Assembly: GCA_025449115.1 (NCBI GenBank)
Contig: JAHLKC010000152.1
Location: 30,587 to 94,586 of the forward strand
Source of the DNA: Chytridium lagenaria
Taxonomy: Eukaryota; Chytridiomycota; Chytridiomycetes; Chytridiales; Chytridiaceae
DNA: 64,000 nucleotides
Direction of reading: 5' to 3'
The position numbers were made by a program, and so were the translations under genes. Of the stretch, positions 12,354-22,120 are shown in pieces (position 1 is the first letter of the stretch; each line of letters opens with the position of its first letter). Under the pieces are notes generated by a model. The model did not search any database. It saw nothing but the letters and a program-made list of their open reading frames with translations, and had not been told where the DNA came from.

Positions 12354-13150
12354 TGCTGACCGATTTACGTAAACATTTTTCGCATAATCTATAATGTCAC
12401 ATGCAAAGAGAGGCACTTCCACGCCTTCCCGGTACCGCAACTTTTATGCTATTTTAAAAATTATAATGGCAGTTATCTACTCATACAGCGATCTCACTAC
12501 GAATTTCTTTGAATGCAAATAGAACCATGAAATATTAATTTTTTGCAACGGTTGTGAAGAAGTATCTGCGTACTGCCTCTTTTTATATGCAGCGAGTCCA
12601 ATTTAAATTGAATTTATAGCCTTGAAAACGGAATTTTTTTTTTTTTTTTTTTTGCCTTGCTTTTTTTCAAGAATGGGTTTGACCATTTTTTCAATCTTTT
12701 TCAGAACTTTCCTTTATCTTGAATGAAATATCTTCTATTCTCGGTCTCTAAATTTATTTTTTTTGAGCTGTTCTTCTCGTTTGCCCACTTTTTCAGCTAA
12801 ATGGTTTATATTCCTTTTTACCTTTTTTTTTTTTTTTTTAAAAAAACAAAAAAAATGATTTACATCCGAAAAGTGTTTGACTTGTGTGTTGACCAACTCT
12901 ACGTTCATGATATTTGTTTCTGAAGTTCAATGGTCCTCGCGTTTAGAGTCCTTGCTTCTCAACACCACCCAACTCCACCTTGAACCACAAAAAAACCTAA
13001 AACCAAACCTACTACAACCCGTGAACAAATAAAATTTATATCCGTCATAAACCCACAACCCCCAAAACAAGAAAGGTAACCTTTAATAATTACATGTATA
13101 CGCATAAAAACAAATTAAAAAAAAGAGAACGATTACTCGGAAAGCGCTAT
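12354..13150. other. AT-rich intergenic region with poly-T tracts
   Basis: About 0.8 kb between the convergent VPS18 (+) and heme lyase (-) genes. It is AT-rich with long T runs near 12629-12652 and 12823-12840 and A runs beside the second. No gene is supported; it likely holds both 3' UTRs. Confidence 0.6.
12629..12652. repeat. Poly-T tract
   Basis: An almost pure run of about 22-24 T lies downstream of VPS18. A second tract of about 18 T lies at about 12823-12840, followed by A-rich sequence. Such lengths are prone to sequencing error. No function is claimed. Confidence 0.8.
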
Positions 13151-14080
13151 TCAAAACAAGCCTGAGCCCGTCTTCCAAAACTTTCGTATTCTGTCCGTGA
13201 TACCGTCAAACGATAGGGCGGGCCTCACGTCAAGGTACATGGATGCGGGTGCCCCATTGGCGTCGGGTGCTCCAGCGTAAAAATCAATTACATAGCGAAC
13301 GGAGGTTCCGCATCGATCAATGGTCCAGTCATGTCGGTCGAAAGGAAGGGTGTATCTATACCGCTTAATGTTAGATGGGATGAACAGTAAAAAACAAAAA
13401 AAAGCAAATGAAACGAGAAACAGAAGACACACCCTAATAAATTCATGATTCTTGCTTTGGGTGTGTATGTTCTTGGTTTTCCTTCAAACTTCAATAGTTT
13501 TGGTGTAGCGCATGTTCTGTTTTGTTTGAGTTTTTGTTTGCGTAAGTTACGGGGAAACCACTTTTAACACGCTCACGTTTCGTGTAAGTTCTCCCATTCC
13601 AAGATTTTCTTCCAGCACTGCTCATTCACTGCGTTATGAATCGGAACCACAACCCCCATATCACGTTCATGTGGTGACCAATTCTTCCTCTTCATCGCCT
13701 ACGAAAAAAAGACAACAAAAAACAACCAAAAAAAGGGACATCTTAACACGTCGTTCTCCGCCATCAAAAAGACGCTCACATTATAAAACATCTACAAAGG
13801 AAAAATGTTAAATATGGTAAAAATGAATCCCAGAAGGGCATTCGAACCTGTTCGGAAGGGTAGATCCAATTCTTCCCGTCAAACTTGCCCCCATCGGAAT
13901 AGTGCTGACCTCCCTCTCCTTTGACAGAGGCATCCGCTGTCCAGGCGCTGGCTGCTGATTCGGCGCAGGCATGTTATTCAGCGAGCTAACGACATCCGGA
14001 TCATTATCAGCAGAGTAAGGGCAAGACTCGACGTCAAACGGCACAGGCGGGTGTCCCTCAGGAAGCTTTGACTTGTCCAT
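13151..14080 (-). CDS. CYC3: Holocytochrome c-type synthase (cytochrome c heme lyase)
   Basis: Attaches heme to cytochrome c (or c1) in the mitochondrial intermembrane space. The start [14 protein letters not shown] (ATG 14078-14080) is followed by a CP motif ([10 protein letters not shown]), then [18 protein letters not shown] and REVSTIPMG. Next come [11 protein letters not shown] and MFYNAMKRK, then [21 protein letters not shown], which carries the heme-ligand His of IHNx[22 protein letters not shown], then [26 protein letters not shown] and [12 protein letters not shown] complete the family signature. Introns fall near 13809-13850, 13700-13745, 13535-13590 and 13366-13432. One frame break at the C run 13888-13892 (one G missing on the coding strand) interrupts [10 protein letters not shown]. 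It is divergent from uL30m; the starts are 62 bp apart. Confidence 0.88.
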
Positions 14081-14142
14081 GCTGAAATTATCAGACAAAA
14101 AATCAAACAGAAAAACTGCAAAAAAACTGAAAAAAGATCGCA
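14081..14142. promoter_or_regulatory. Compact divergent promoter between two mitochondrial genes
   Basis: Only 62 bp separate the heme lyase start (14080, -) from the uL30m start (14143, +). The sequence is A-rich on the plus strand with no clear TATA box. A shared bidirectional promoter is inferred from the spacing and from both products acting in mitochondria. Confidence 0.45.
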
Positions 14143-14778
14143 ATGTACGCTAGTGGACGGCGATGGTTCTCTGCTACAAGCAGAGCGGCGTTTCCTCGGC
14201 ATCCTCGATTTGATGGACCTGTCATTGCAACCCCTTCCCCCATAAAGCCTGAACTGCTTCAAGCCATCAAGCTTCAGAAAACCCCATCAGCACCCCCAAC
14301 CAAGATTGTTGTACCTCCATCCACCCCAACCGGCAAAAGGTCAAGCAAAGGGCCAGCGTTCGGCACCAAACCTCAACCTCCCAAACAAAAACGTCACATC
14401 AGCAATGTCGAAACCGCCGTTCCCCTTCCCACTACCTTCCCCGACCCCAAAATGACCATCCACGCATTCCGCAAATCATTTCAAAGAAACCACGACCCAC
14501 TCCCCGTATCTGCTCAGAACCCGTTTCCTTACAAGTACTACCAGATCACCCTTCGTCGTGGATTCTTTGGTTTGACCAAGAAGGTGCGGCTGCATTTGAA
14601 GTCGCTGGGATTTCATGGACGTCATGAGGTTGTGTGGAAACCAGTGTCGGAGAAGGAGGCGGGAAATATTTTAAAGGTCAAAGAGCTTGTGGATGTCAAG
14701 TTGGTGAATGAGATTCCGGGGAAGATTGAGACGCCTGCGGGGTATAGCAAGGTCGCGTCGGCAATTCTTTCACTGTAG
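14143..14778 (+). CDS. MRPL30: Mitochondrial ribosomal protein uL30m
   Basis: An intronless gene of 211 codons. The N-terminus is Arg/Ser/Ala-rich and lacks acidic residues (MYASGRRWFSATSRAAFPRH), as in a mitochondrial targeting sequence, and is followed by a Pro/Lys-rich linker. The uL30 domain lies at about residues 128-195: KYYQITLRRGFFGLTKKVRL, then HLKSLGFHGRHEVVWKPVSE and AGNILKVKELVDVKLVNEIP, matching the 'G..KK....L.L' and 'G.i.KVKelV.V' pattern of uL30. It is a large-subunit protein of the mitochondrial ribosome. Only this protein and a few others in the window are free of frame breaks. Confidence 0.85.
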   Translation: MYASGRRWFSATSRAAFPRHPRFDGPVIATPSPIKPELLQAIKLQKTPSAPPTKIVVPPSTPTGKRSSKGPAFGTKPQPPKQKRHISNVETAVPLPTTFPDPKMTIHAFRKSFQRNHDPLPVSAQNPFPYKYYQITLRRGFFGLTKKVRLHLKSLGFHGRHEVVWKPVSEKEAGNILKVKELVDVKLVNEIPGKIETPAGYSKVASAILSL

Positions 14779-16301
14779 AAGCAAGCATACGAGGCGATGG
14801 GTATAAATATGAGAGCACGCACTCGCTGGTAGACAGGCGAATGATTATCACGTATGAATAAATAAATACATCCAGATGAATTCATCTCATCGTAGTATGT
14901 TGTTAAATTACTTTCATGAACATTAAAATCTGTTCTCATAAATGCGAATAGTTGCATCAAAATCTATTCTCATAACTGCCAAAAAACATATGCTCTAATA
15001 ATTATATAGCTATCTGTTTTCAGAATTTACTGCCTGTATATCTATTGGCAACCGCTGCCGACTCAGCAAAAAGTTGAAAATCATCCTCGTCTTTGCCTCA
15101 AAGTCAAAAGCATCTACTGGATATCGCTAGGATAGCCATCACAGTTCAAGTTGCAACTATTAATAAAAAGGCGTGACGGGTTAAGAATATGACAGTGTCT
15201 TCATTGGTAACCACTCGCTTCAGGTCGTGCTTTTCTGAAGAAAACCCCGCAAAACCGCATTCTTCCAGAAGTGCCTACTCATATACCCATTTTCCCATCG
15301 TATTCCATCGTAAACCATGTTATAGCTTATATTGATGCCGCCTGACGACTTCATCTGATTCTACCCCATCAGTTCCGTCAGATGAGCTAAAACCGGACCG
15401 GTGAATGTTAATGATACTGCGACGTTAGCATTGGCTATCCTTCCAACATCTCTATCATAACCTTGACTACAGTCGCAGAGGACAACAGCCGGTTCAGGCA
15501 TTCGACTTTCTGGCACCTTTGTATCATTTCCATCCATCTTTATTCTTACTCGTAGTATTTATTAAACCTCAACATATCTTTCTTTAACTTGTCAGGCTTA
15601 GAAATTGTACAACTTCGGATATTTCACTTTCTGTCATGTCCAGGATCCCATTTTTAGCCTATATTCACATCGTCACCGAACGTCCACCCGTGCACACAAT
15701 AATCAAACTCGTAAATTGGCCTCGAATCTTGCTTCTCCTCAAATGTTAATTTCTAGGTGCTGTCATAGAAACTAAAATGTCAAATAGTGCGGCTTTTCTA
15801 TCGGAAAGTAGTAAGGGTGTAAGGTATTGCTACACCGCGAGGAAAGAGTCCATCCTATATATATTACGGGCATGGTGGGTTTAGGGTGTCCATTAACGTG
15901 CTTTTCATCACCAACAAAATCAATCTTTGCAATGGATAGCTTGGGTTTGAAGCGAAAGCGTTAGCAGTTTCACTAAAGGATGTATTTAGTCTATTCACGA
16001 TGATTTGTAAGCCTTACGGATAGACGAAATTACATATTAATCCAAGTAGCAAGTGGGTCCATATAAAAGGTGCTGCAACAACACCGCATGAGTTAGGAAG
16101 ACTCAAGCATTTTTTTGTAGATTATGTTAAACAACTTTTATCAAAAGCGATTGCCAGCAAAAAAAAAAAAGATTCTATTTTTTTCTATATGGATTGGGAT
16201 CTCTATCAACATGCAGAGACATCTTGAGATTTATAAAGTCGGAGACAAAAAAAAAAGAGGAAAAGAAGAAGACATAACGACATCAAAGAGAAACCGTCCT
16301 C
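14779..16301. other. Long gene-free interval
   Basis: About 1.5 kb between uL30m (+) and the CAP gene (-). Neither strand shows an open frame above about 90 codons with a recognisable domain. AT-rich patches and A runs occur at about 16155-16260. The 3' UTRs of both flanking genes lie at its ends. I see no RNA gene in it. Confidence 0.5.
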
Positions 16302-17366
16302 TCAAACACGCTCCCCAAGAATGTTACTGCCGCCCATGTTTCCAGGTGAAGCATAGTGGCAAATGGAAAGCACATCCTCCCCACTCACGCAAGTAGCGCA
16401 CCCAACGTTCGTAGAAGGTCCCCAAAGCAACTGCGACAGATGTCCATAAGCATTCGTGTCCCCTCCAAACCCTCCCTTCCCAAAGTTCATCTCCCTCACA
16501 AATGCGCTGCATTCCTTGTGGACAAAACTGCGGAGGCCTTCAATATTGCGCGCAAAGACGGTGGGAGGCTGGCCGCTGGGGTCATTGACCCAGAAGAGGT
16601 TTTCGCCAACCCCATTGGAGGACCGGAACTCGTTCTCAGAGTGCTTCATGTCGCACTTATCGGTTGAACGCATGGAGGCATAGACCTGAATAAGATAGGC
16701 GGTTAGAATGACTTTGTTTCAATTTAAAACATGAAAGGGTAAAAAAGAGCTCACATCTGCAATGTTCTCAATACGCTGATCGTATCTGACAGTGTATGGA
16801 GAGTAGTCGAATCCAACTATCTTTCCGTATGTCTGGCGAAGGGCATTGGAGCGAGCCACAAAATCAGCCTTGAGGGTCGCCTCGGAAGCCCTATAGTTAA
16901 TTGGCCCACTAACAACCTCTTTCAAAGCATTACAAAGGCTTTCCTCATCCACGCGTCCCGGAAGGTTATCAATAGGCGCCGGCGGCTCAACAACAGGGGC
17001 AGGTGGCTCATCGACAGGAGCCGGGGCGGGGCTCTCATCAACTGGAGCAGGGGGTTCCTCAACGGGTCCAGGAAGCTCTACGGGGGTCTGGAAACCCCCG
17101 TTCCCAATAAGTTGTGGTAACTCGTTATCTGCGGGCTTGTCCTCCTCAACGGGGTCGGCCGGCGCCGTTTCAACGTATTCCGGCTTCTTGCTCCATTTCT
17201 TGCATTTGCGCTTGGGGGTCGTAGTGGAGGTCACAACGGGGGCGGCGGTGGTAATGGTAGCTTTGGTGGAGAGGGAGCCATCATAGTTGCCAGCGTCAAT
17301 AGAGGCAGAGGCACCGAGAGCGATAGCAGCGAGAGCAACGATTTTTCCAATGAACATGGTATGCAA
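16302..17366 (-). CDS. Secreted CAP/SCP (PR-1-like) domain protein
   Basis: Two exons separated by an intron at about 16688-16755. The first starts MHTMFIGKIVALAAIALGAS, with a signal peptide cleaved near SAS-ID, then a short basic patch (TPKRKCKKWSKKP). A Pro/Glu-rich linker follows with repeated PxPVDEPPAPV units (about 17140-16970). The CAP domain follows: ALRQTYGKIVGFDYSPYTVR then the second exon with CDMKHSENEFRSSNGVGENL, then GHLSQLLWGPSTNVGCATCV and ICHYASPGNMGG. The motifs H-S-E-N, GENL, GHLSQLLW and CHYASPGN are the four CAP signatures. Fungal CAP proteins are secreted and several bind sterols or lipids; the substrate here is unknown. A second in-frame ATG (MFIG) may be the true start. 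Confidence 0.85.
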
Positions 17367-18623
17367 GGTCTATATGTAGTATATCTATGAAAAGAGGGAT
17401 GAATGATGGGAAGAGGAATGGCACGTCCCATTTTTATTGTTGGGAACAGCCGTTCGTCTTTCACGCATGTTTTTTCCCTTGTTTTTTTGCCTGGTGCTGG
17501 ATGAAACAAACCAGATGCATGTTGACAAACTGGCCCTTGGTTTCAGGGTTAGCTTGCATATACCATTTCTATAAACGTTCAAGGCGCAAGGCAGTTTAAG
17601 CACCCTGTATACCCATCCGCCACAATTCCGAAAAATAGGTGCGGTTCAGCTTTGACTCAACTTTGTTTCAAGAGGTGTCAAAAATTGCTCTGCGCCTTCA
17701 AGTGTTCACTAGAAGGCTGGAATTTGAGTCAACCTGCTTCTCTTTGTTCCAGCAAACTTGAATCCGTGGGCGTCCCTCGCTGACTATGAATAGGAAAGTA
17801 ATTTTATGGCAGTTTTTTTACGACCCAATTCCACCCACCGACACCTCACCCACTCATGAACAACACATTTCTCTGTTGGCAAACCACTGTGTTTCCTTGT
17901 CTTTCATTGCGAGGATTCCTCATCCCCGCCGTGATGTTTTGAACTTTTTTAGAAGCCGTATGAACGTTAGTACAAAAAGCATGGAGTAGATATGACCGTA
18001 TGAGTCGTTCATCTATTGTTCCAGTTACAGGTATTGTAAAAAAACCCATAAAATCGTCAAGGAACATGAAAACATCCCCCCTCGATGATGTTCCACACTT
18101 GTGCAGAGATCTCAGATAAGCAAAAGACGGGAAAGCTTGAAGACCCTTGTCTCCTTGTTACAGGCCCGTTTTGCCTCAAATCCTTGCTTCAAAGAATTAT
18201 TCTTGTCGTTTCAATAGCCCCTAAGTTGGAAAAGGACGCCCCCTTTGCATGGCTTGGAAAGAAGTTAACCACACTTTTACTTTCTTTCACAGGTTGGCAC
18301 ATAAAGATTGAACGAAATGTTGGCAATTTACAAAAAACAACACGTACTAATTTATAATTGCGAAGGATTCAAATAGCTAAAAAGTTGAGACGCGAGAGAC
18401 CGCATTAATTGCTATTGCGGTTCTTTTTTGGCCAAAAATGCGTAGAAAAAGTGTCCAATTGTTGAACACGAGATCAGAAGCGTTTAGCAAATGACATTAT
18501 TTTAATGGTATCAATGTAGTGGTTTTAAATTAAGAGCTCTCCCTAAAATCTTCCCTTCCTCCAGTAATTGCCCGCATCATAAACCAGAGCCTAAAGGTTG
18601 CCATAAAACACGACAGGCAAAGC
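17367..18623. other. Intergenic region
   Basis: About 1.25 kb upstream of the CAP gene. TATA-like TATATGTAGTATATC lies just upstream of its start (17371-17386). Short frames on both strands (for example 17786-17989) have no recognisable domain or supporting structure. No gene is called. Confidence 0.45.
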
Positions 18624-19188
18624 TCATGCAATACGTTGATGGCAGACATAAACACCGTCGATAGTTTCGCAAAGCGCATCCGCAGTAATAACAAATGATC
18701 TTGAGCCTATAGTGAGATATTCCTCCCTGGGGACAACGTTCTTCAAAAAATCGCAAGGGTTTTCGGGTGTACCGCACAGCAACGAAGAATCCTGCACGCT
18801 ACCAGGGAGTGACGTCGACATTATTGACGCGGAGTTTAATAGACCGGAATGCATAGGGTCAGGGGTCCAGTGTTCTGTAACGAAAGAGTAAACCATCCCA
18901 AGCACTGTAGTCACAGTTAATAACTTTTATATAAAATATATAAAATCACGCTAGCTTACCGAAAGCCAGACACACTGCAACACCGATGACGAGTTTTCCA
19001 ACTTCTGCACTTCCAGGTTTTCCTCGAAATGAACCCGACTCGACATCCTTGACGAGTTTTGTAGTTGCGGCTGATGATTCTTGCACGACTTTCTTTGCGC
19101 GTGCACGAATGCTCGATGAAAGGTCTTTGGAGTTGACGGAGATGCCGCTGATGGCACTGACAACGTTCGCTGATCGAGTGATGGTCAT
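18624..19188 (-). CDS. Small single-TM protein with Cys-rich tail, unknown
   Basis: Two exons joined by a 55-nt intron (about 18902-18956, GTAAGC...CTACAG). The first encodes MTITRSANVVSAISGISVNS with a Ser/Lys-rich soluble segment, then a hydrophobic helix spanning the splice (GKLVIGVAVCLAF / VLGMVYSFVTEHW). The second exon gives a soluble C-terminus with four Cys (LLCGTPENPCDF ... ADALCETIDGVYVCHQRIA), stop 18624-18626. About 172 residues; no family recognised. One helix and paired Cys suggest a membrane-anchored protein with a disulfide-bonded domain, for example in the secretory path or mitochondrial intermembrane space. That is inference. Confidence 0.65.
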
Positions 19189-19536
19189 TTTCTTCTAGAG
19201 CGATAGTATGCGAAAAATGTTGAATAAGTCACTGAATGTGAAGAGCGAGATACTTTTTAGTGATTTTAGTTGATTTAAGACAGTTTCCAAAAATAGGGGG
19301 GCACGTTCCATGCCTTCCAGAACGAATATTTGTCACATTCCAAAAACAAACATCAGCTCTAAATTCAAACCTTGCTAGACTCCTTTTCATATTTCTTCAT
19401 GCAATGGTATATATCTCCGGGGGGAAAAAGTTCTGCAATAAAAATTCTCTATATCAAACCATTTATAAAAGCATCAAAATCAGAATTTGTTTTGCATCTA
19501 CATATCTCATAGCAATCGCAATAATTAAAATACACG
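19189..19536. other. Intergenic region
   Basis: This holds the upstream region of the small TM gene (-) and the 3' flank of the LIM gene (-). It is AT-rich and no gene is supported; the plus-strand frame 19260-19697 runs antisense into the LIM gene. Confidence 0.5.
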
Positions 19537-21672
19537 CTACTGCAAGTTTGCCAACAATGTCCGCCGCTTCACAGCTTTGCTTGTCTTGTTGGGCTTATAT
19601 ACGACGCGGATGTCGTTCTCGCAGAACACGTCGCCGTCGTAAGAGTAGTAGACGTCGGAAAGAGGTTGTCGACATACACCACAGCTCCAGCAGTTAGGAT
19701 GAACTTTTAAAAAATTTTGTTAGTACTTTGTAATATAAAGTGAAAGAGGTGTGGACTTACAGCGCTTGTTAATTTCTTGCACTTCTGCGCAGGGACCTTT
19801 AAAAATAATAATTTAGACAGATATATCCACTACAGAAATAAAGGAGACGACATGACGAAAACATGAAAGAGGCTTATAACAGAAAACTCACCCTCAATAG
19901 GTTCCCTACACTTTCCACACAGCGACCCATTCATTCTATGATAGTCCATCCGACAATACGGCATCCCCTCCCACACATAAAAACTTCTATCAGGGAATCC
20001 CCTCCCGCATCCACCACACGCAAAACACCCCTTATGCCATGCCGCATCCAACGCAACAATTGTTTCACCCTGAATAGGATTCTCACATCCTTTACATCTC
20101 GGAGCCACCAGTCTCGCATAATCATGCGCACAGTACACAACGTCATTATGTTCGAAAAAGTTACCACGGACCGGTTTTGAGCATCCAGCGCAGAGGAGAT
20201 GATGAGGATGCCAAAGTTGTCCTAGCGCCTGCACTGGGTTTCCCTCAACAGGATTGTTGCTGATAATGTCGTGTCAGCATCGGTTTAGAAGAAATAAAGC
20301 TTACCATCCCGCACACATGTCTTCTTGAAAGAGAAGGTCGTAGTCGGCTTCGCAGTAGGCTTTGCCTTCGTGAGGCATATACGGAAGACTTTCGCTAAAT
20401 GGCTCACGACATACTTCACAACAGAAGCAGTCGGCATGGTAAAACTAAAAAAAGTATATTAGATCGCATATTCCAACACTTAGTAAAAAGAATCACCCAC
20501 CTGTTCGAGAACCTCAATTTCAAACGCTTGGCTCTCATCCACAATACGCTTGTTACATCCCCCGCATGTCTTCACAGGTACCGCCGGAGCAGCAGGGGGA
20601 GACATTCCAGGTGGTGCAGGTCCTCCTCCAACCCTCATCTCACTCATCAAATCCGCCATCATCTCATCATACCGACTAGACGACGTACCACCCATCTGAT
20701 TTCCTCGTGAATCCCCCCATACAACCCCTGCTGTTGACCGTAACCATCTGGCTCCGGCCTCTGTCTTGCTCCATAACCTTGCTGCGGATCGTACGAAGTC
20801 TGTCCATAACCCACCGTTCCTCCAGATCCAGGCCCACGCTGCTGTTGTTGCTGCGGCTGCGGACCGGGCGGTCCACCCTTCCGCTCAGGGAGTGAGTTGT
20901 TTCTGCCCATTCCACCTTGGCCTTGACCTTGCTGTCCATGGTTCAAGCTCTCAGACCGGTCAAGCCGTCCTGTCCAGTTCCTGTCCTGACCATATGATTG
21001 CCCCTGACCATACGATTGCCCCTGTCCATATGGTTGTCCCTGCGGCATCCCTGGCATATGTTGCCCCGACATTTGCGGGTTGTAACCACCACCCCCATAT
21101 CCTGGCTGCTGTTGCATCCCTCCTCTTCCGATACCTGGCTGATCACCTCTTCCTGAATTCGACGTACTTCGTTGAAGCCCTCCCTGCGGCATTCCGCCGG
21201 GGGGGTTTCCATAACCAGGAGCTGGATCAACGTAACCCCGCCCACCACCACCTCCCCCTCCACCATAGCGATCACCCACAGGACCACTCATAGGACTCGA
21301 GCCATGTTGTCCGTAGGGATTTCCTTGCGGTCCACCTCTACCAATTTGACCTCCAGCATTGTTATTGAACCCTGGAGCCGGAGGAAGCCTTGACACTGGT
21401 CGCTCTAAACCATGATCATCATCAGAATAATAACCCAACTCATCCACAAACCTTTTTTTCTCTGCTGCTGCCCTTTCTGCTGTCCTTGTTGCCCTCGCAT
21501 ATCCCTCTGTCCCGCAGCGGCCGCATCTAACAACCAGATGTTACTAAACGCCTCCTTTTCTATAAAGGCAAATAAACTTACGACACATGTGCTCCTTATC
21601 AAAATCCAACACCTGCCCACAGTCCCTGCATCTAAACGTAGGTGCTTCAGAGAAATACGTTGATCTGACCAT
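19537..21672 (-). CDS. Paxillin-like protein with four LIM domains
   Basis: The start at 21670-21672 gives MVRSTYFSEAPTFRCRDCGQ, and exon 2 gives CRCGRCGTEGYARATRT. A long Gly/Gln/Tyr/Pro-rich disordered region (about 21430-20700) follows, starting DELGYYSDDDHGLERP. Four LIM domains are at the C-terminus: LIM1 CGGCNKRIVDESQAF ... YHADCFCCEVC ... YCEADY; LIM2 CAGC ... LWHPHHLLCAGC ... YCAHDY; LIM3 CKGCENPIQGETIVA ... WHKGCFACGGC ... YCRMDY; LIM4 CGKCREPIEG ... HPNCWSCGVC ... FCENDI. Each shows the C-x2-C ... H-x2-C-x2-C ... C-x2-[CD] pattern. Four C-terminal LIMs after a disordered arm resemble paxillin/Pxl1, cytoskeletal scaffolds at adhesion or cytokinesis sites. A frame break at the C run 20713-20718 separates the disordered arm from LIM1; one base restores the frame. 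Confidence 0.8.
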
Positions 21673-22120
21673 GGCGGCTGCTTTTGCTGATGCTGGCGTT
21701 GTTGAAGATGAGATCGTCTGTCGTTGGCGAGGCGAAGGGCATGCAACCAGCGGCTTTTGTGTAACGGAGGCCAAGATCCAAAACACGAGAATCGGCGCAA
21801 AAAGAAAAAAATATTTCGTCAATTTATCGTGATAGAGCTGGTGGAGGTTGAGTAAAGTTATGGTTATGTAAAGGGCTGCTGTAAGTTTTTAACAACACGT
21901 CACGTACATCCCGAGTCTGACATTTGTCAAAATAAATGCTGCTGCAGTTGGAATGAACGGCCATGTTCCATCCAGAGGACACCACCAAAACTAACACACT
22001 CCCAAAGGGCTAAACCACATTGAATAACAGCAACATATATATTCACAAACTAAAAAGTTGATTGCCATAGTTTTAAAGCAAAATACAAAGATAGACGTCT
22101 AAAAAAAGGAATTTCCTCGT
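21673..22120. other. Intergenic region LIM gene / RFA1
   Basis: This contains the upstream region of the LIM gene and the 3' flank of RFA1; both are on the minus strand. No gene is supported. The plus-strand frame at 21587-21832 is antisense to LIM exon 1 and is rejected. Confidence 0.5.

Noticed and set aside
12629..12840. Poly-T tracts as Pol III terminators of an RNA gene
   Set aside because: No A or B box was recognised upstream, and T runs this long are common in AT-rich intergenic DNA.
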